Origin: Anaerofilum hominis
GTDB taxonomy: Bacteria > Bacillota > Clostridia > Oscillospirales > Ruminococcaceae
NCBI RefSeq assembly: GCF_014287275.1
Contig: NZ_JACONZ010000005.1
Span: 186,001-250,000 of the forward strand
Length of the DNA: 64,000 bases
Direction: 5' to 3'
The position numbers and the translations under genes are program-made. How positions within the stretch are numbered: the stretch's first letter is position 1; each line of letters starts with the position of its first letter. Positions 41,887 through 50,226 of the stretch are shown here, one piece after another. Under the pieces are notes generated by a model, which worked only from the letters and a program-made list of their open reading frames with translations, was not told the DNA's origin and ran no database searches.

Positions 41887-42750
41887 TCAGTCGCGGATCA
41901 CGCCCTTGATGACCGAGGTCTGAAGCGGGCTGTTGCGGCTCACGATCACCGGCGGGCGGCGCTCGATCGCGGCGCGCGCGATCTCGATATCCTCCGCTGC
42001 TTCCCCCTCGTTGAAGCAGCCGATGCAGACCATGTCCTGCTCCCGGATGGTGTTGTAGGAGAAATTCAGCCCCACAAAGGGGGTGGTGCGCCCGGCGGCG
42101 CAGGGCTTGATGGTGATGACCGGTTTTTTCGCGTTGTGGATCACCTTGTTCACGCTCTCGATCTCCACCTGCATCAAAAAGCCCATGCAGTTGTAGATCT
42201 GGATATAAGTTTCGACGTCGTAGCCGTTTTTGTCCGCATACTGCACCACCTCGGGCATGTGGGCCGAGAGGCCGGGGATCATGCCGGCTTCACGGATCAT
42301 GTAGAGGTAGTCGGGCAGGCGGTCGATGGTCTCGGTGTTTTTATTGAGCAGCTGCTCGATGCAGGAGTGCAGCGGCAGGCAGAAGACCGCCCCGCGTTTG
42401 GCGCAGCGCTCAATCGCCGCCTTGGCCTCGGCGCGCGCCATGGGGGTGTCGTCCATGTTCAGGACGGGTTCGTCCATCAGGATCATCTTTTTGCCGGTGC
42501 GCTCCTGGGCAAGGGCGATCGCCTTTTCCAGGTTGGGGTCCGCGTCGCCCAGGCCCAGCACAGCGTCGATGCCCTGGGCGAGAAAGGTCTCAAAGATCCT
42601 GCTGACCGATTCGGGCTGGTGATGGGTGCGGCGGATCAGGGTGTCGCCTGCGGCGCTGCGGTGGCTGAACCCGGAGATCCAATTGCAGCCGATGATCATC
42701 CGGGGCAGGGAAACGCCGCCCACCATGGTGCGCGGGAATAGTTGCTGCAT
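41887..42750 (-). CDS. TIM-barrel-like protein of unknown function
   Basis: This 287-residue soluble protein has alternating hydrophobic strands and helices that suggest a (beta/alpha)8 barrel: PRMIIGCNWISGFSH, GIDAVLGLGD, KMILMDEPVLN, GAVFCLPLHS, GMIPGLSAHMPEVVQY, PVITIKPCAAGR and DMVCIGCFNEGEAAED. Conserved-looking His, Asp, Glu and Lys at strand ends could form an active site. I do not recognise a named family. It is divergent from the zinc dehydrogenase of the sugar island, so a role as isomerase, aldolase or lyase in that pathway is likely but unproven. Confidence 0.7.
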   Translation of the reverse strand: MQQLFPRTMVGGVSLPRMIIGCNWISGFSHRSAAGDTLIRRTHHQPESVSRIFETFLAQGIDAVLGLGDADPNLEKAIALAQERTGKKMILMDEPVLNMDDTPMARAEAKAAIERCAKRGAVFCLPLHSCIEQLLNKNTETIDRLPDYLYMIREAGMIPGLSAHMPEVVQYADKNGYDVETYIQIYNCMGFLMQVEIESVNKVIHNAKKPVITIKPCAAGRTTPFVGLNFSYNTIREQDMVCIGCFNEGEAAEDIEIARAAIERRPPVIVSRNSPLQTSVIKGVIRD

Positions 42751-42807
42751 CTGTGTTCAACTCCTTAGAAATCACTGGAAATCAGCTCTGCTTGGAGAAC
42801 GTAAACG

Positions 42808-42836
42808 AGTATAGCACAGGGCCCCCAAAAGTGCAA
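42808..42836 (-). promoter_or_regulatory. Promoter candidate of the TIM-barrel-like gene
   Basis: On the minus strand, TTGCAC (42831-42836) and TATACT (42808-42813) are 17 bp apart. The sequence CGTTTACG directly downstream resembles half a LacI-1 operator. Confidence 0.45.
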
Positions 42837-42969
42837 AGCGGCAGAAAAAACGTTTTTTGTGAGATAGGTAGGAAAATATCGTTTACCTTGCCCTTATATT
42901 ACATTTAATAGGGGCCAAAACTGTTGTGATATTTCACAAAAATGGCTTGAAATAAGGAAAATCAGTCGT

Positions 42970-42998
42970 TTGACATCCCTAAAAAACTCGGATACAAT
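42970..42998 (+). promoter_or_regulatory. Promoter of the zinc dehydrogenase gene
   Basis: TTGACA (42970-42975) and TACAAT (42993-42998) are 17 bp apart, about 70 bp before the start codon. A half-operator CGTTTACCTTG lies at 42880-42890. Confidence 0.75.
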
Positions 42999-43067
42999 TA
43001 GCCTCACTCACGGGACCGGGCCCGGCCCGACACACAACACGACACATAAACGGAGGTAACTAGAACC

Positions 43068-44042
43068 ATGAAAGCAGATGCTCTTTGGGTAGTGGAACCC
43101 TTCAAGATCGAGGTCCGGCCGTTCGAGGTGGAAGAGCCGAAATACGATGAAGTCATGTTCAAGACCATGGCCTGCGGCCTGTGCTGCTGGGACTCCAGCC
43201 TGTACCAGTGCATCACCGCCCCCGGCCCCGCGCCCTATGTGATCGGGCACGAGGGCGTGGGCATTGTTGAAAAAGTGGGCGAGGGCGTCACCAACGTCAA
43301 GCCCGGCGACAAGGTCTTCTGCGCCAGCGGCTCCAACGTGATGATGAGCGAATACACCACCGTCAAGTCCGACTGCGTGGTCAAGCTGCCGGACGACACC
43401 AGCGACTGGGCCTCCGCTGTCATCGAGCCCAACTGCTGCGTCGTCAACCTGCTCAACACCACCAACGTCCAGGCGGGCGACCATGTCGTTCTGGTGGGCG
43501 CGGGCTATATGGGCACCATGACCCTGCAGGGCCTGACCCGCGGCTCGCAGGCGGGCCGCATCACCGTGTTTGAACTGCGGGAGGACCGCCGCGAGATGGC
43601 CAAAGCCTATCCCGGCTGCGAGGTGTACGACCCCGAGAGCGAAGAGGGCAAAAAGGTCATCGACGAGATCGTCGCAAAGGGCGGCGCGGACGTGGTCATC
43701 GACTTCGGCGCCTCCAAGTCCGGCTTTGAGCTGGCCAATAAGCTCTTCCGCCAGGGCGGCAAGCTCACGCTGGGCAGCTGGCACCGCGGCATGATGGAGT
43801 TCGACGGCAGCCGCTGGCACCTGGGCGGCGTGACGGTCTACAACCTCTCGCCGATGAGCAACGACCACTACACCGATATGCTGCCCCGCACCTATGAGCT
43901 GATCAAGCGCGGCGTGTATGAGCCGGGCAAGCTGGTCACCCACACCGTGCATTTCCGCGACAGTGAAAAGCTGGCCGAGGTCTTTATGCACTCGATCAAA
44001 AAGACCGACGGGTATATGAAAGCCGTCGTTATGTTCGACTGA
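43068..44042 (+). CDS. Zinc-dependent medium-chain dehydrogenase (sorbitol dehydrogenase-like)
   Basis: This 324-residue oxidoreductase has the MDR plan. The catalytic zinc region is ACGLCCWDSSLYQ and GHEGVGIVEKVGEG (Cys, Asp, His, Glu), with IEPNCC as a further ligand segment, followed by the NAD-binding motif VLVGAGYMG. The four-cysteine structural zinc lobe found in many MDR enzymes is missing, consistent with its short length. It probably oxidises a hydroxyl of a sugar, polyol or glycoside. It heads the ribose-type cluster and lies 139 bp before LacI-1. Confidence 0.88.
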   Translation: MKADALWVVEPFKIEVRPFEVEEPKYDEVMFKTMACGLCCWDSSLYQCITAPGPAPYVIGHEGVGIVEKVGEGVTNVKPGDKVFCASGSNVMMSEYTTVKSDCVVKLPDDTSDWASAVIEPNCCVVNLLNTTNVQAGDHVVLVGAGYMGTMTLQGLTRGSQAGRITVFELREDRREMAKAYPGCEVYDPESEEGKKVIDEIVAKGGADVVIDFGASKSGFELANKLFRQGGKLTLGSWHRGMMEFDGSRWHLGGVTVYNLSPMSNDHYTDMLPRTYELIKRGVYEPGKLVTHTVHFRDSEKLAEVFMHSIKKTDGYMKAVVMFD

Positions 44043-44138
44043 TCCCCGCCCTTTTTGGTTCCTCTATTGTGTTTTCCGGATGGCCTGGACGTGCGCCGGC
44101 GACAGCCGGCCCGTCGGTGGCCGGATGGGAACCAAGCT

Positions 44139-44156
44139 GAGGTAAACGTTTACCTC
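44139..44156. promoter_or_regulatory. LacI-1 operator
   Basis: A perfect 18-bp palindrome, GAGGTAAACGTTTACCTC, 24 bp before the LacI-1 start codon. It fits autoregulation by a LacI-family protein. Confidence 0.8.
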
Positions 44157-44180
44157 AAAACACATTGGGAGGGATCGGAT

Positions 44181-45170
44181 TTGACCATCAAGGAGGTTGC
44201 GCGCATCGCCGGCGTTTCGATCGCCACGGTTTCAAAGGTCATCAACGGGTGTGACGAGCACATCAGCGAGGCCACCCGTGAAAGGGTGCGGGCTGTAGTC
44301 GCCAAATACAATTACATCCCAAACTCCGTCGCGCGGGGGCTCAAAACGCGCAAGAGCAAGATCATCGGCATTTTGCTGCCGGACATCACCAACCCCTATT
44401 TCCCGCAGATCGTGCGCGGCATCGAGGACGCCGCCAACCTGAGAGGGTACGGCGTGGTCTTCTGCAACACGGGGGACAACCCGGACCGGGAGGTGGAGTG
44501 CTACAACTTTCTGCGCTCCAAAATGGTGGACGGCATCATTTTCACCCGCTCGCTCAAGCGCTCCGCCAGGAACAGGGTGCTCACCGAGGACCTGCCCGCC
44601 GTGGTGCTGGACCGGGTAGAGCGGGACGACCGGGCCGACAAGGCCTGCGGCAAGGTCTATGTGGATGTGCGCAGGACCATGTACGACGCGACCATGAAGC
44701 TGTTCCAGGCCGGCTGCGGCGAGATCGCCTGCCTGTCGGCCGCCTCGGACAGCAAAAGCGACCGCTTTCTGGGCTATTTGCGGGCGCTGGAGACGCTGGA
44801 CCTGCCCTATGACAAAAGCTATGTCTTTCTGGACAAATTCACCGAGGATACCGGCTACCGCGGGGCGAAAGCGGTGCTGGAGCACCATCCCGAGACGGAC
44901 GGCCTGGTCTGCGGCAACGACCTGATCGCCATCGGCGCCCTGCAGGCGCTTTCCGAGCTGGAGCGCCAGGTGCCGCGGCAGGTAAAGGTGATCGGCATCG
45001 ACAACATTTATTTTTCCAACTTCACCACGCCGCCCCTGTCCACCATGGGCCAGCCCACCTACACCATGGGGGAAGCGGCGGCCAGCATGCTCATCGACCA
45101 TCTCGAATACGGGAAACCGCTTTTTGAATGTGTCTTTGACCACGAATATATCCAGCGGCAGACCGTGTGA
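44181..45170 (+). CDS. LacI-family transcriptional regulator 1
   Basis: This 329-residue repressor starts at a TTG (44181) with GGGAGGGA upstream, which places the helix-turn-helix at the N-terminus as usual (LTIKEVARIAGVSIATVSKV, then INGCDEHIS). The hinge has the ARGLKTRKSKIIGILLPDI segment, followed by a type I periplasmic-binding-like effector domain for a sugar. It is closely related to LacI-2 (shared SKMVDGI, GVVFCNT and PQVKVIGIDNIYFS-type blocks). It precedes rbsD and the transporter genes, and probably represses them until the transported ligand or its product binds. Confidence 0.93.
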   Translation: MTIKEVARIAGVSIATVSKVINGCDEHISEATRERVRAVVAKYNYIPNSVARGLKTRKSKIIGILLPDITNPYFPQIVRGIEDAANLRGYGVVFCNTGDNPDREVECYNFLRSKMVDGIIFTRSLKRSARNRVLTEDLPAVVLDRVERDDRADKACGKVYVDVRRTMYDATMKLFQAGCGEIACLSAASDSKSDRFLGYLRALETLDLPYDKSYVFLDKFTEDTGYRGAKAVLEHHPETDGLVCGNDLIAIGALQALSELERQVPRQVKVIGIDNIYFSNFTTPPLSTMGQPTYTMGEAAASMLIDHLEYGKPLFECVFDHEYIQRQTV

Positions 45171-45207
45171 GCGCCGCAGATCAAATTTTGAGGATGGAAC
45201 ACACTTT

Positions 45208-45603
45208 ATGAAAAAAGACAGAATTCTCAACCCGGAGATCACCGCCGCCGTGGCGGCGCTGGGACATACCGAGTACTTATGCATCGGCGACTGCGGCCTG
45301 CCGGTGCCCGAAGGGGTCCGGACCATCGACGTGTCGGTCACGGCCGGGCTGCCCCGCTTTTTGCAGGTGCTGGAGGCGGTGGCCGGCGAGCTGGTGGTAG
45401 AGTCGTATATCTGCGCCGGCGAGATCGACGAAAAGAACCCCGAGACCCTGCGCCGCATGGAGGAGATCCTGGCGGGCAAACCGGTGCGCAAGGTGCCCCA
45501 TGAGGAGTTCAAGCGCCTGATGGAAAAGGCGAAATGCGTCATCCGCACGGGCGAGACCTCGCCCTATGCCAATGTCATCCTGATCGGCGGCGTGAACTTT
45601 TGA
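45208..45603 (+). CDS. rbsD: RbsD/FucU-type sugar pyranase 1
   Basis: This 131-residue mutarotase-like protein has the RbsD active-site residues: His20 in LGHTEYL, Asp28 in IGDCGLP, a His in VPHEEFK and the Tyr in SPYANVI. RbsD converts beta-pyranose to furanose or related ring forms, preparing ribose for its kinase. The ATG at 45208 follows AGGATGGA. It lies between LacI-1 and the substrate-binding gene. Ribose is the default, but the family also handles other pentoses and allose-like sugars. Confidence 0.9.
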   Translation: MKKDRILNPEITAAVAALGHTEYLCIGDCGLPVPEGVRTIDVSVTAGLPRFLQVLEAVAGELVVESYICAGEIDEKNPETLRRMEEILAGKPVRKVPHEEFKRLMEKAKCVIRTGETSPYANVILIGGVNF

Positions 45604-45691
45604 GACCGGCCCGGAATTTTGAGATCGGGGCGGCGGCCGCGGCTGCGGCAGCCGTCCACAAAAAGAAACCAAAAGAATCTGGAGGAAAATT

Positions 45692-46708
45692 ATGAAAAAG
45701 TTAGTCAGCATCATCCTGGCGGCGGCCCTGGCGTTCAGCCTGGCGGCCTGCGGCGGCACCGACAGCTCTTCCGCGTCCCAGTCCGCGTCCCAGGCGGCCG
45801 ATTCGGTCGCCTCCAAGGCGGAGGACGGCAAGGCCCTGAAGATCGGCTTTGCGCTGCCCACCCTGCAGTTCCCATTTTATGTCCGCATGCACGACGCCTT
45901 TGTGGAAGAGTGTGAAAGCCGCGGCTGGGAGGTCGTCTTTGTCGACGGCAACCTGGACTCTCTCACCGAGGTCAACGGCTGCCTTGACCTGATCAGCAAA
46001 AACGTGGACGCGCTGGTGTTCGCCACCTGGTGGATGGACGCGATGGTGGACGTGTTCGACCTGGCCGCGAAGAGCGATATCCCCGTGTATATGATGGACG
46101 GCACCACCACCCCGGACGGCGTGGAGTACGTCTCGATCACCGGCACCGACAACTATGACGCCGGCAAGGTCGGCGGCACCTGGATGGCCGGCCAGCTCAA
46201 AGCCGAGGGCAAAACCAGCGTCAACCTGATCAACGTCACCATGGCCAGCGAGTCCGCCGTGGACCGCTGCAGCGGCTTTATGGACGGCATGAAAGAGAAC
46301 GGCATCGAGGTCAACCTGGTCAACGAGTACATCGGCGACACCCGCGCCAAATCCATGCAGGCGGCCGAGGACGCCCTGGTGACCTATGGCGAGGGCAAGG
46401 TGGACCTGATCTTCGGCTACAGCGCGCAGTCCAGCCTGGGCGCCTACGACGCGGTCGTGGCGGCCAACCGCAGCGAGATCAAGGTGATGGGCTTTGACGG
46501 CGAGCAGGACGAGCTGGATCTGATCGACGCGGGCACCCAGTACGTGGGCACCATCATCCAGTATCCCGACAAGATGGGCGTGCTCACCGCCGAACTCATC
46601 GAAAAGACCCTGATCGGCGGCGAGACCGTGGAGCAGAAGCAGCCGATGTCCGCCGGCGTGTACTGCGCGGACGGCTCCCTTTCCGGCGAGGAGATCATGG
46701 GCGAGTAA
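45692..46708 (+). CDS. Sugar ABC transporter substrate-binding lipoprotein 1 (RbsB-type)
   Basis: This 338-residue protein has a lipobox SLAAC (Cys20), a Ser/Ala-rich linker and the type I sugar-binding fold: KIGFALPTLQFPFYVRMHDAF, VDALVFATWWMDAMVD, GTDNYDAGKVGG and IKVMGFDGEQDELDLID. The ligand-site Trp pair (WWMD) and Asp residues suit a polyol or pyranose. The ATG at 45692 has GGAGG upstream. A large hairpin separates it from the ATPase gene. Confidence 0.92.
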   Translation: MKKLVSIILAAALAFSLAACGGTDSSSASQSASQAADSVASKAEDGKALKIGFALPTLQFPFYVRMHDAFVEECESRGWEVVFVDGNLDSLTEVNGCLDLISKNVDALVFATWWMDAMVDVFDLAAKSDIPVYMMDGTTTPDGVEYVSITGTDNYDAGKVGGTWMAGQLKAEGKTSVNLINVTMASESAVDRCSGFMDGMKENGIEVNLVNEYIGDTRAKSMQAAEDALVTYGEGKVDLIFGYSAQSSLGAYDAVVAANRSEIKVMGFDGEQDELDLIDAGTQYVGTIIQYPDKMGVLTAELIEKTLIGGETVEQKQPMSAGVYCADGSLSGEEIMGE

Positions 46709-46724
46709 GGACCGGTCTTTGCAA

Positions 46725-46816
46725 CGCAGCACGGCAGCAGAAGTCCGGGGGCGCCGGGCGGGCAGCAGCCCGCCGGCGCCCCGCAGGGCTTCTTTTGAGA
46801 ATCCCAACGTGCTGCG
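46725..46816 (+). promoter_or_regulatory. Intercistronic stem-loop after binding-protein gene 1
   Basis: Nested hairpins: an inner GGCGCCGGGCGGGC / GCCCGCCGGCGCC stem with AGCA loop, within outer arms CGCAGCACG / CGTGCTGCG. It lies between rbsB-1 and rbsA-1 and would favour binding protein over ATPase by stabilising the upstream mRNA or partly ending transcription. Confidence 0.7.
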
Positions 46817-46834
46817 ACGGAATGGAGGAAAGAC

Positions 46835-48331
46835 ATGCAGCCGACCGAAGACATTTTGGTTCTGAAAAAAATAAACAAGGCTTTTCCGGGCGTCAAGGCG
46901 CTGACCGACATGGACTTTTCCCTGCGCAGGGGCGAGGTCCACGCCCTGGTGGGTGAAAACGGCGCGGGCAAATCGACCATGATGAAGATCTTGTCCGGCG
47001 CTTATAAAAAAGACAGCGGCACCATCTTTTTTGAGGGCAAAGAGGTGGACATCACCGGCCCCAAGTTTTCGGAAGAGCTGGGCATCGCCATCATTTATCA
47101 GGAGCTCAACCTCATCCACCGGGTCAGTGTGGCGGAAAACGTTTTCCTGGGCCGCCCGCCGCGCAGGGCCGGCGTGATCCAGTGGGGCAGGATGTACCGG
47201 GACGCCAAGGCGCTGTTCGACAGCTTTGACATCAAGATGGACGTCTACGAGGACGTGCGCAGGCTGAGCATCGCCCAGCAGCAGATCGTCGAGATCATCA
47301 AGGCGGTCAGCATCAACGCCAAGGTGGTCATCATGGACGAGCCGACCTCTTCGCTGACCGAAAACGAGACCCAGATCCTGTTCCGCATCATCCGCAGCCT
47401 GAAAGAAAAGGGCATCTCGGTGATCTTCATTACCCACCGGCTGGACGAGATCTTCGCCATCTGCGACCGCATGACGGTGCTGCGCGACGGCTGCTACATC
47501 GGCACCCGGGACGTGAAAGACGTCACCAAGAGCGAGATGATCGCCATGATGATCGGCCGCGAGCTCAAGCAGCAGTTCCCCGAGCGCAGCGCCGAGATCG
47601 GCGATGAGTGCCTGCGGGTCGAGCACATGTCCGACGGCGGCCGGCACGTCAAGGACGTCTCTTTCAGCGTGCGCAGGGGCGAGGTGCTGGGCTTTGCGGG
47701 CCTGGTGGGCGCCGGGCGCACCGAGACGATGCGGCTGATCTTCGGCGCCGACCACAAGGCGCAGGGCAAGATCTTTATCGACGGCAGGGAGGTGTCCATC
47801 GCCAGCCCGCGGCAGGCGGTGGCGCACCGCATCGGCTTTGTCACCGAAAACCGCAAGGAGGAGGGCCTTTTCCTCAGCCTGCCGGTGCGCAACAATATCG
47901 TGGCGGTGGCCATCGACAAGATCAAATCCTTTCACATCCTGAATTTCGGCAAAGAGAAAGAGATCAGCGACAAGTATGTGCGCGACCTGCAGATCGCCAC
48001 GCCGTCCATCAACCAGCGCGTGGTCTTTCTGAGCGGCGGCAACCAGCAGAAGGTCGTTTTGGCAAAGTGGCTGCTGTCCGACTCCCAGGTGATGATCCTG
48101 GACGAACCCACCCGCGGTATCGACGTCGGCGCCAAGCGCGAGATCTATGAGATCATCAACCAGCTGGCGGCCCAGGGCAAGGCCATCATCGTCGTCTCCT
48201 CCGAGATGGAAGAGATCATGGGCATCAGCGACCGGATCCTCGTCATGCACGAGGGCGAAATTTCGGGCGAGGTCAAAAAAGAGGACTTCTCCCAGAGCAC
48301 CATTACTGAATACGCGGTTGGAGGAGCATAA
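46835..48331 (+). CDS. rbsA: Sugar ABC transporter ATPase 1 (RbsA-type, two domains)
   Basis: This 498-residue protein has two ATPase domains. The first shows Walker A GENGAGKST and Walker B VVIMDEPTSSL. The second has a degenerate Walker A (GLVGAGRTE), the signature LSGGNQQ and Walker B VMILDEPTRGIDVG. That layout is typical of the ribose/monosaccharide family. The first domain uses QEPT-type LSIAQQQIVEI in place of the canonical signature. It powers permease RbsC-1. Confidence 0.96.
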   Translation: MQPTEDILVLKKINKAFPGVKALTDMDFSLRRGEVHALVGENGAGKSTMMKILSGAYKKDSGTIFFEGKEVDITGPKFSEELGIAIIYQELNLIHRVSVAENVFLGRPPRRAGVIQWGRMYRDAKALFDSFDIKMDVYEDVRRLSIAQQQIVEIIKAVSINAKVVIMDEPTSSLTENETQILFRIIRSLKEKGISVIFITHRLDEIFAICDRMTVLRDGCYIGTRDVKDVTKSEMIAMMIGRELKQQFPERSAEIGDECLRVEHMSDGGRHVKDVSFSVRRGEVLGFAGLVGAGRTETMRLIFGADHKAQGKIFIDGREVSIASPRQAVAHRIGFVTENRKEEGLFLSLPVRNNIVAVAIDKIKSFHILNFGKEKEISDKYVRDLQIATPSINQRVVFLSGGNQQKVVLAKWLLSDSQVMILDEPTRGIDVGAKREIYEIINQLAAQGKAIIVVSSEMEEIMGISDRILVMHEGEISGEVKKEDFSQSTITEYAVGGA

Positions 48332-48332
48332 A

Positions 48333-49307
48333 ATGGGAGATAAAAACGCAATCAAGGAAAAAACCTCATTCGGCCAGAAGCTGAATAAATTTACCGACGC
48401 CATGGGCGTGTGGCTGGTGGTGCTGCTGTTCTTCATCATCCTCTCGGTGGCGACGGACAACTTCCTCACCTATGCCAACCTCACCAACGTGGTGCGCCAG
48501 ATCTGCGTCAACGCGCTGGTGGCGCTGGGCGCGTCCTATGTCATCCTGGGCGGCGAGATCGACCTGTCCACCAGCAATATGTGCGCGTTTGCGGGCTGCG
48601 GCGCCGCGCTGCTCATGCGGGCCGGGGTCAACATGTGGCTGGCCATGCTGATCATGCTTGTCGTCGGCGCCCTCATCGGCTGCCTGACCGGCGTCATCGT
48701 GAACTATCTCAAGATCCCCTCTTTTATCGCCAGCCTCGGCATGCAGTACGTCATCCTGGGCACCACGCTGCTGCTGACCAACAGCGAGCCCATCTCCGGC
48801 CTGCCCGAGGGCTTCATGACCTTTGGCCGCGGCTATATCTTCGACGTCATCCCGGTGCCGGTCATCATCCTGGCGGTCATGTTCGCCATCGGCGGCTTTG
48901 TGTTCAAGTACACCTCGTTTGGCCGCAGCGTCATCTCGGTGGGTGAAAACATCACCGCGGCAAAGCTGTCCGGCATCAACGTCTCCCGCACCAAGGTGGC
49001 CATCTTCTCCATCGGCGGCTTCAGCGCGGCCCTGGCGGGCATTGTGCTGGCCAGCCGCCTGTCCTCCGGCCAGCCCATGGCCGGCACCGACATCGGCCTG
49101 CAGGCCATCGCGGCGGTCTATGTGGGCGGCACCAGCAAGGGCAGCGCGCTCAACGTGCTGGCCGGCTCGCTGGCGCTGGGCCTGGTCAACAACGGCCTGA
49201 ACCTGCTGGAGGTCAACGCCTACTGGCAGAAGGTGGCCCTGGGCGTCATCATCATCTTTGCGGTGCTGATGGACCAGGTGCGCGCCAGCAAGACGGCAAA
49301 GAAATAG
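48333..49307 (+). CDS. rbsC: Sugar ABC transporter permease 1 (RbsC-type)
   Basis: This 324-residue permease starts at the ATG at 48333, just after the rbsA stop, with GGAGGAG upstream. It has about eight helices and the BPD_transp_2 signatures GGEIDLSTSNMCAFAG, ASLGMQYVILG and AVYVGGTSKGSALN. It forms the channel of the first ribose-type system as a homodimer. Confidence 0.95.
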   Translation: MGDKNAIKEKTSFGQKLNKFTDAMGVWLVVLLFFIILSVATDNFLTYANLTNVVRQICVNALVALGASYVILGGEIDLSTSNMCAFAGCGAALLMRAGVNMWLAMLIMLVVGALIGCLTGVIVNYLKIPSFIASLGMQYVILGTTLLLTNSEPISGLPEGFMTFGRGYIFDVIPVPVIILAVMFAIGGFVFKYTSFGRSVISVGENITAAKLSGINVSRTKVAIFSIGGFSAALAGIVLASRLSSGQPMAGTDIGLQAIAAVYVGGTSKGSALNVLAGSLALGLVNNGLNLLEVNAYWQKVALGVIIIFAVLMDQVRASKTAKK

Positions 49308-49330
49308 CAAGACCACAAAGGAGGAGCACC

Positions 49331-50167
49331 ATGAAGATCGCCTACACCGCCTGGACCTGGCTGCAGGACGAGTACAACGGCTGGGCCCCGATGAGCGACA
49401 AGCCCAAGCGCGATTTCGAGGCCTCTCTGCGGGACCTGCACGCCTGCGGGTACCGCTGCCTGGAGGATTTCAACATCGTCGCCGATATCTTTGACGGCTG
49501 CCCGGAAGAGTTTGCCGCCCTGACCCGCAAATACGACATCGAGTTTGTCAACCTGTACCATTACCTGACCGCCGATTTCGAGTACGACCGCAAAAAGACT
49601 GAGCAGTGCATCGCTTTCATGAAAGCGCAGGGCACCACTCAGATGAACCTGGAGCCGCCGCGCAAGGCGCCGGACCAGGTGATCGGGGAGAAAGAGCTGG
49701 ATGAAGTGGCGCGCCACTGCGATATCCTGGGTGAGATGTGCCGCGACGCGGGCATCAGCCTGGCGCTGCATCCCCACTGGGGCACCTATGTGGAGCGGGA
49801 GGACCAGATCGACTATTTTCTCGCCCACACCCGGCGGGACTGCGTGGGCCTCTGCCTGGACACCGCCCACACCGTGCTCTGCGGCATGGACCCGGAAAAG
49901 CTGTTCGCCAAATATCTGGCCCAGGGCGTGCTGCGATACGTCCATTTCAAGGATATCGACCCGGACCCGGCCGCCCATCCCGAATATCCGCCCCGCCGCT
50001 TCCGGGCGCTGGGACAGGGCACGGTAAACTTTCCCGGCGTGCTGCGGGTGCTGCGCGCCGGCGGCTATGACAACGTCATCTGTGTGGAGCTGGACTTCAA
50101 CCGGGTGAACAACTACGAGTCCGCCTACACCTCCCGCAAATACATCTACGACGTGCTGGGCATGTGA
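49331..50167 (+). CDS. Sugar phosphate isomerase/epimerase-like TIM barrel
   Basis: This 278-residue protein belongs to the AP-endonuclease 2-like barrel family (IolE, tagatose epimerase, YcjR). Features are ACGYRCLEDFNIV, NLYHYLTADFEYD, ALHPHWGTYVE, LCLDTAHTVLCG, RYVHFKDIDPDP and CVELDFNRV. Glu, Asp and two His at strand ends are metal ligands in this family. The ATG at 49331 follows AGGAGG. Being between the transporter and a ThuA protein, it may epimerise or eliminate a keto-sugar rather than a phosphorylated sugar. Confidence 0.88.
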   Translation: MKIAYTAWTWLQDEYNGWAPMSDKPKRDFEASLRDLHACGYRCLEDFNIVADIFDGCPEEFAALTRKYDIEFVNLYHYLTADFEYDRKKTEQCIAFMKAQGTTQMNLEPPRKAPDQVIGEKELDEVARHCDILGEMCRDAGISLALHPHWGTYVEREDQIDYFLAHTRRDCVGLCLDTAHTVLCGMDPEKLFAKYLAQGVLRYVHFKDIDPDPAAHPEYPPRRFRALGQGTVNFPGVLRVLRAGGYDNVICVELDFNRVNNYESAYTSRKYIYDVLGM

Positions 50168-50226
50168 GGCGGCGGACCGTCAAAAACAAAAACGACGGAA
50201 ATACAGAAAAAAAGGAGTGCAGTACT

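Noticed and set aside
44139..44156. Possible CcpA cre site
   Set aside because: The palindrome AGGTAAACGTTTACCT departs from the cre pattern at its ends and recurs only near LacI-1/LacI-2, so a dedicated operator is more likely.
46725..46816. Possible full terminator after rbsB-1
   Set aside because: It lacks a good U-run directly after the stem, and essential transporter genes follow; an intercistronic stabiliser fits better.
45701..48469. A 922-codon open frame on the minus strand
   Set aside because: It is antisense to rbsB-1, rbsA-1 and rbsC-1, which have clear motifs and ribosome sites. Long mirror frames are expected from GC-biased third positions.
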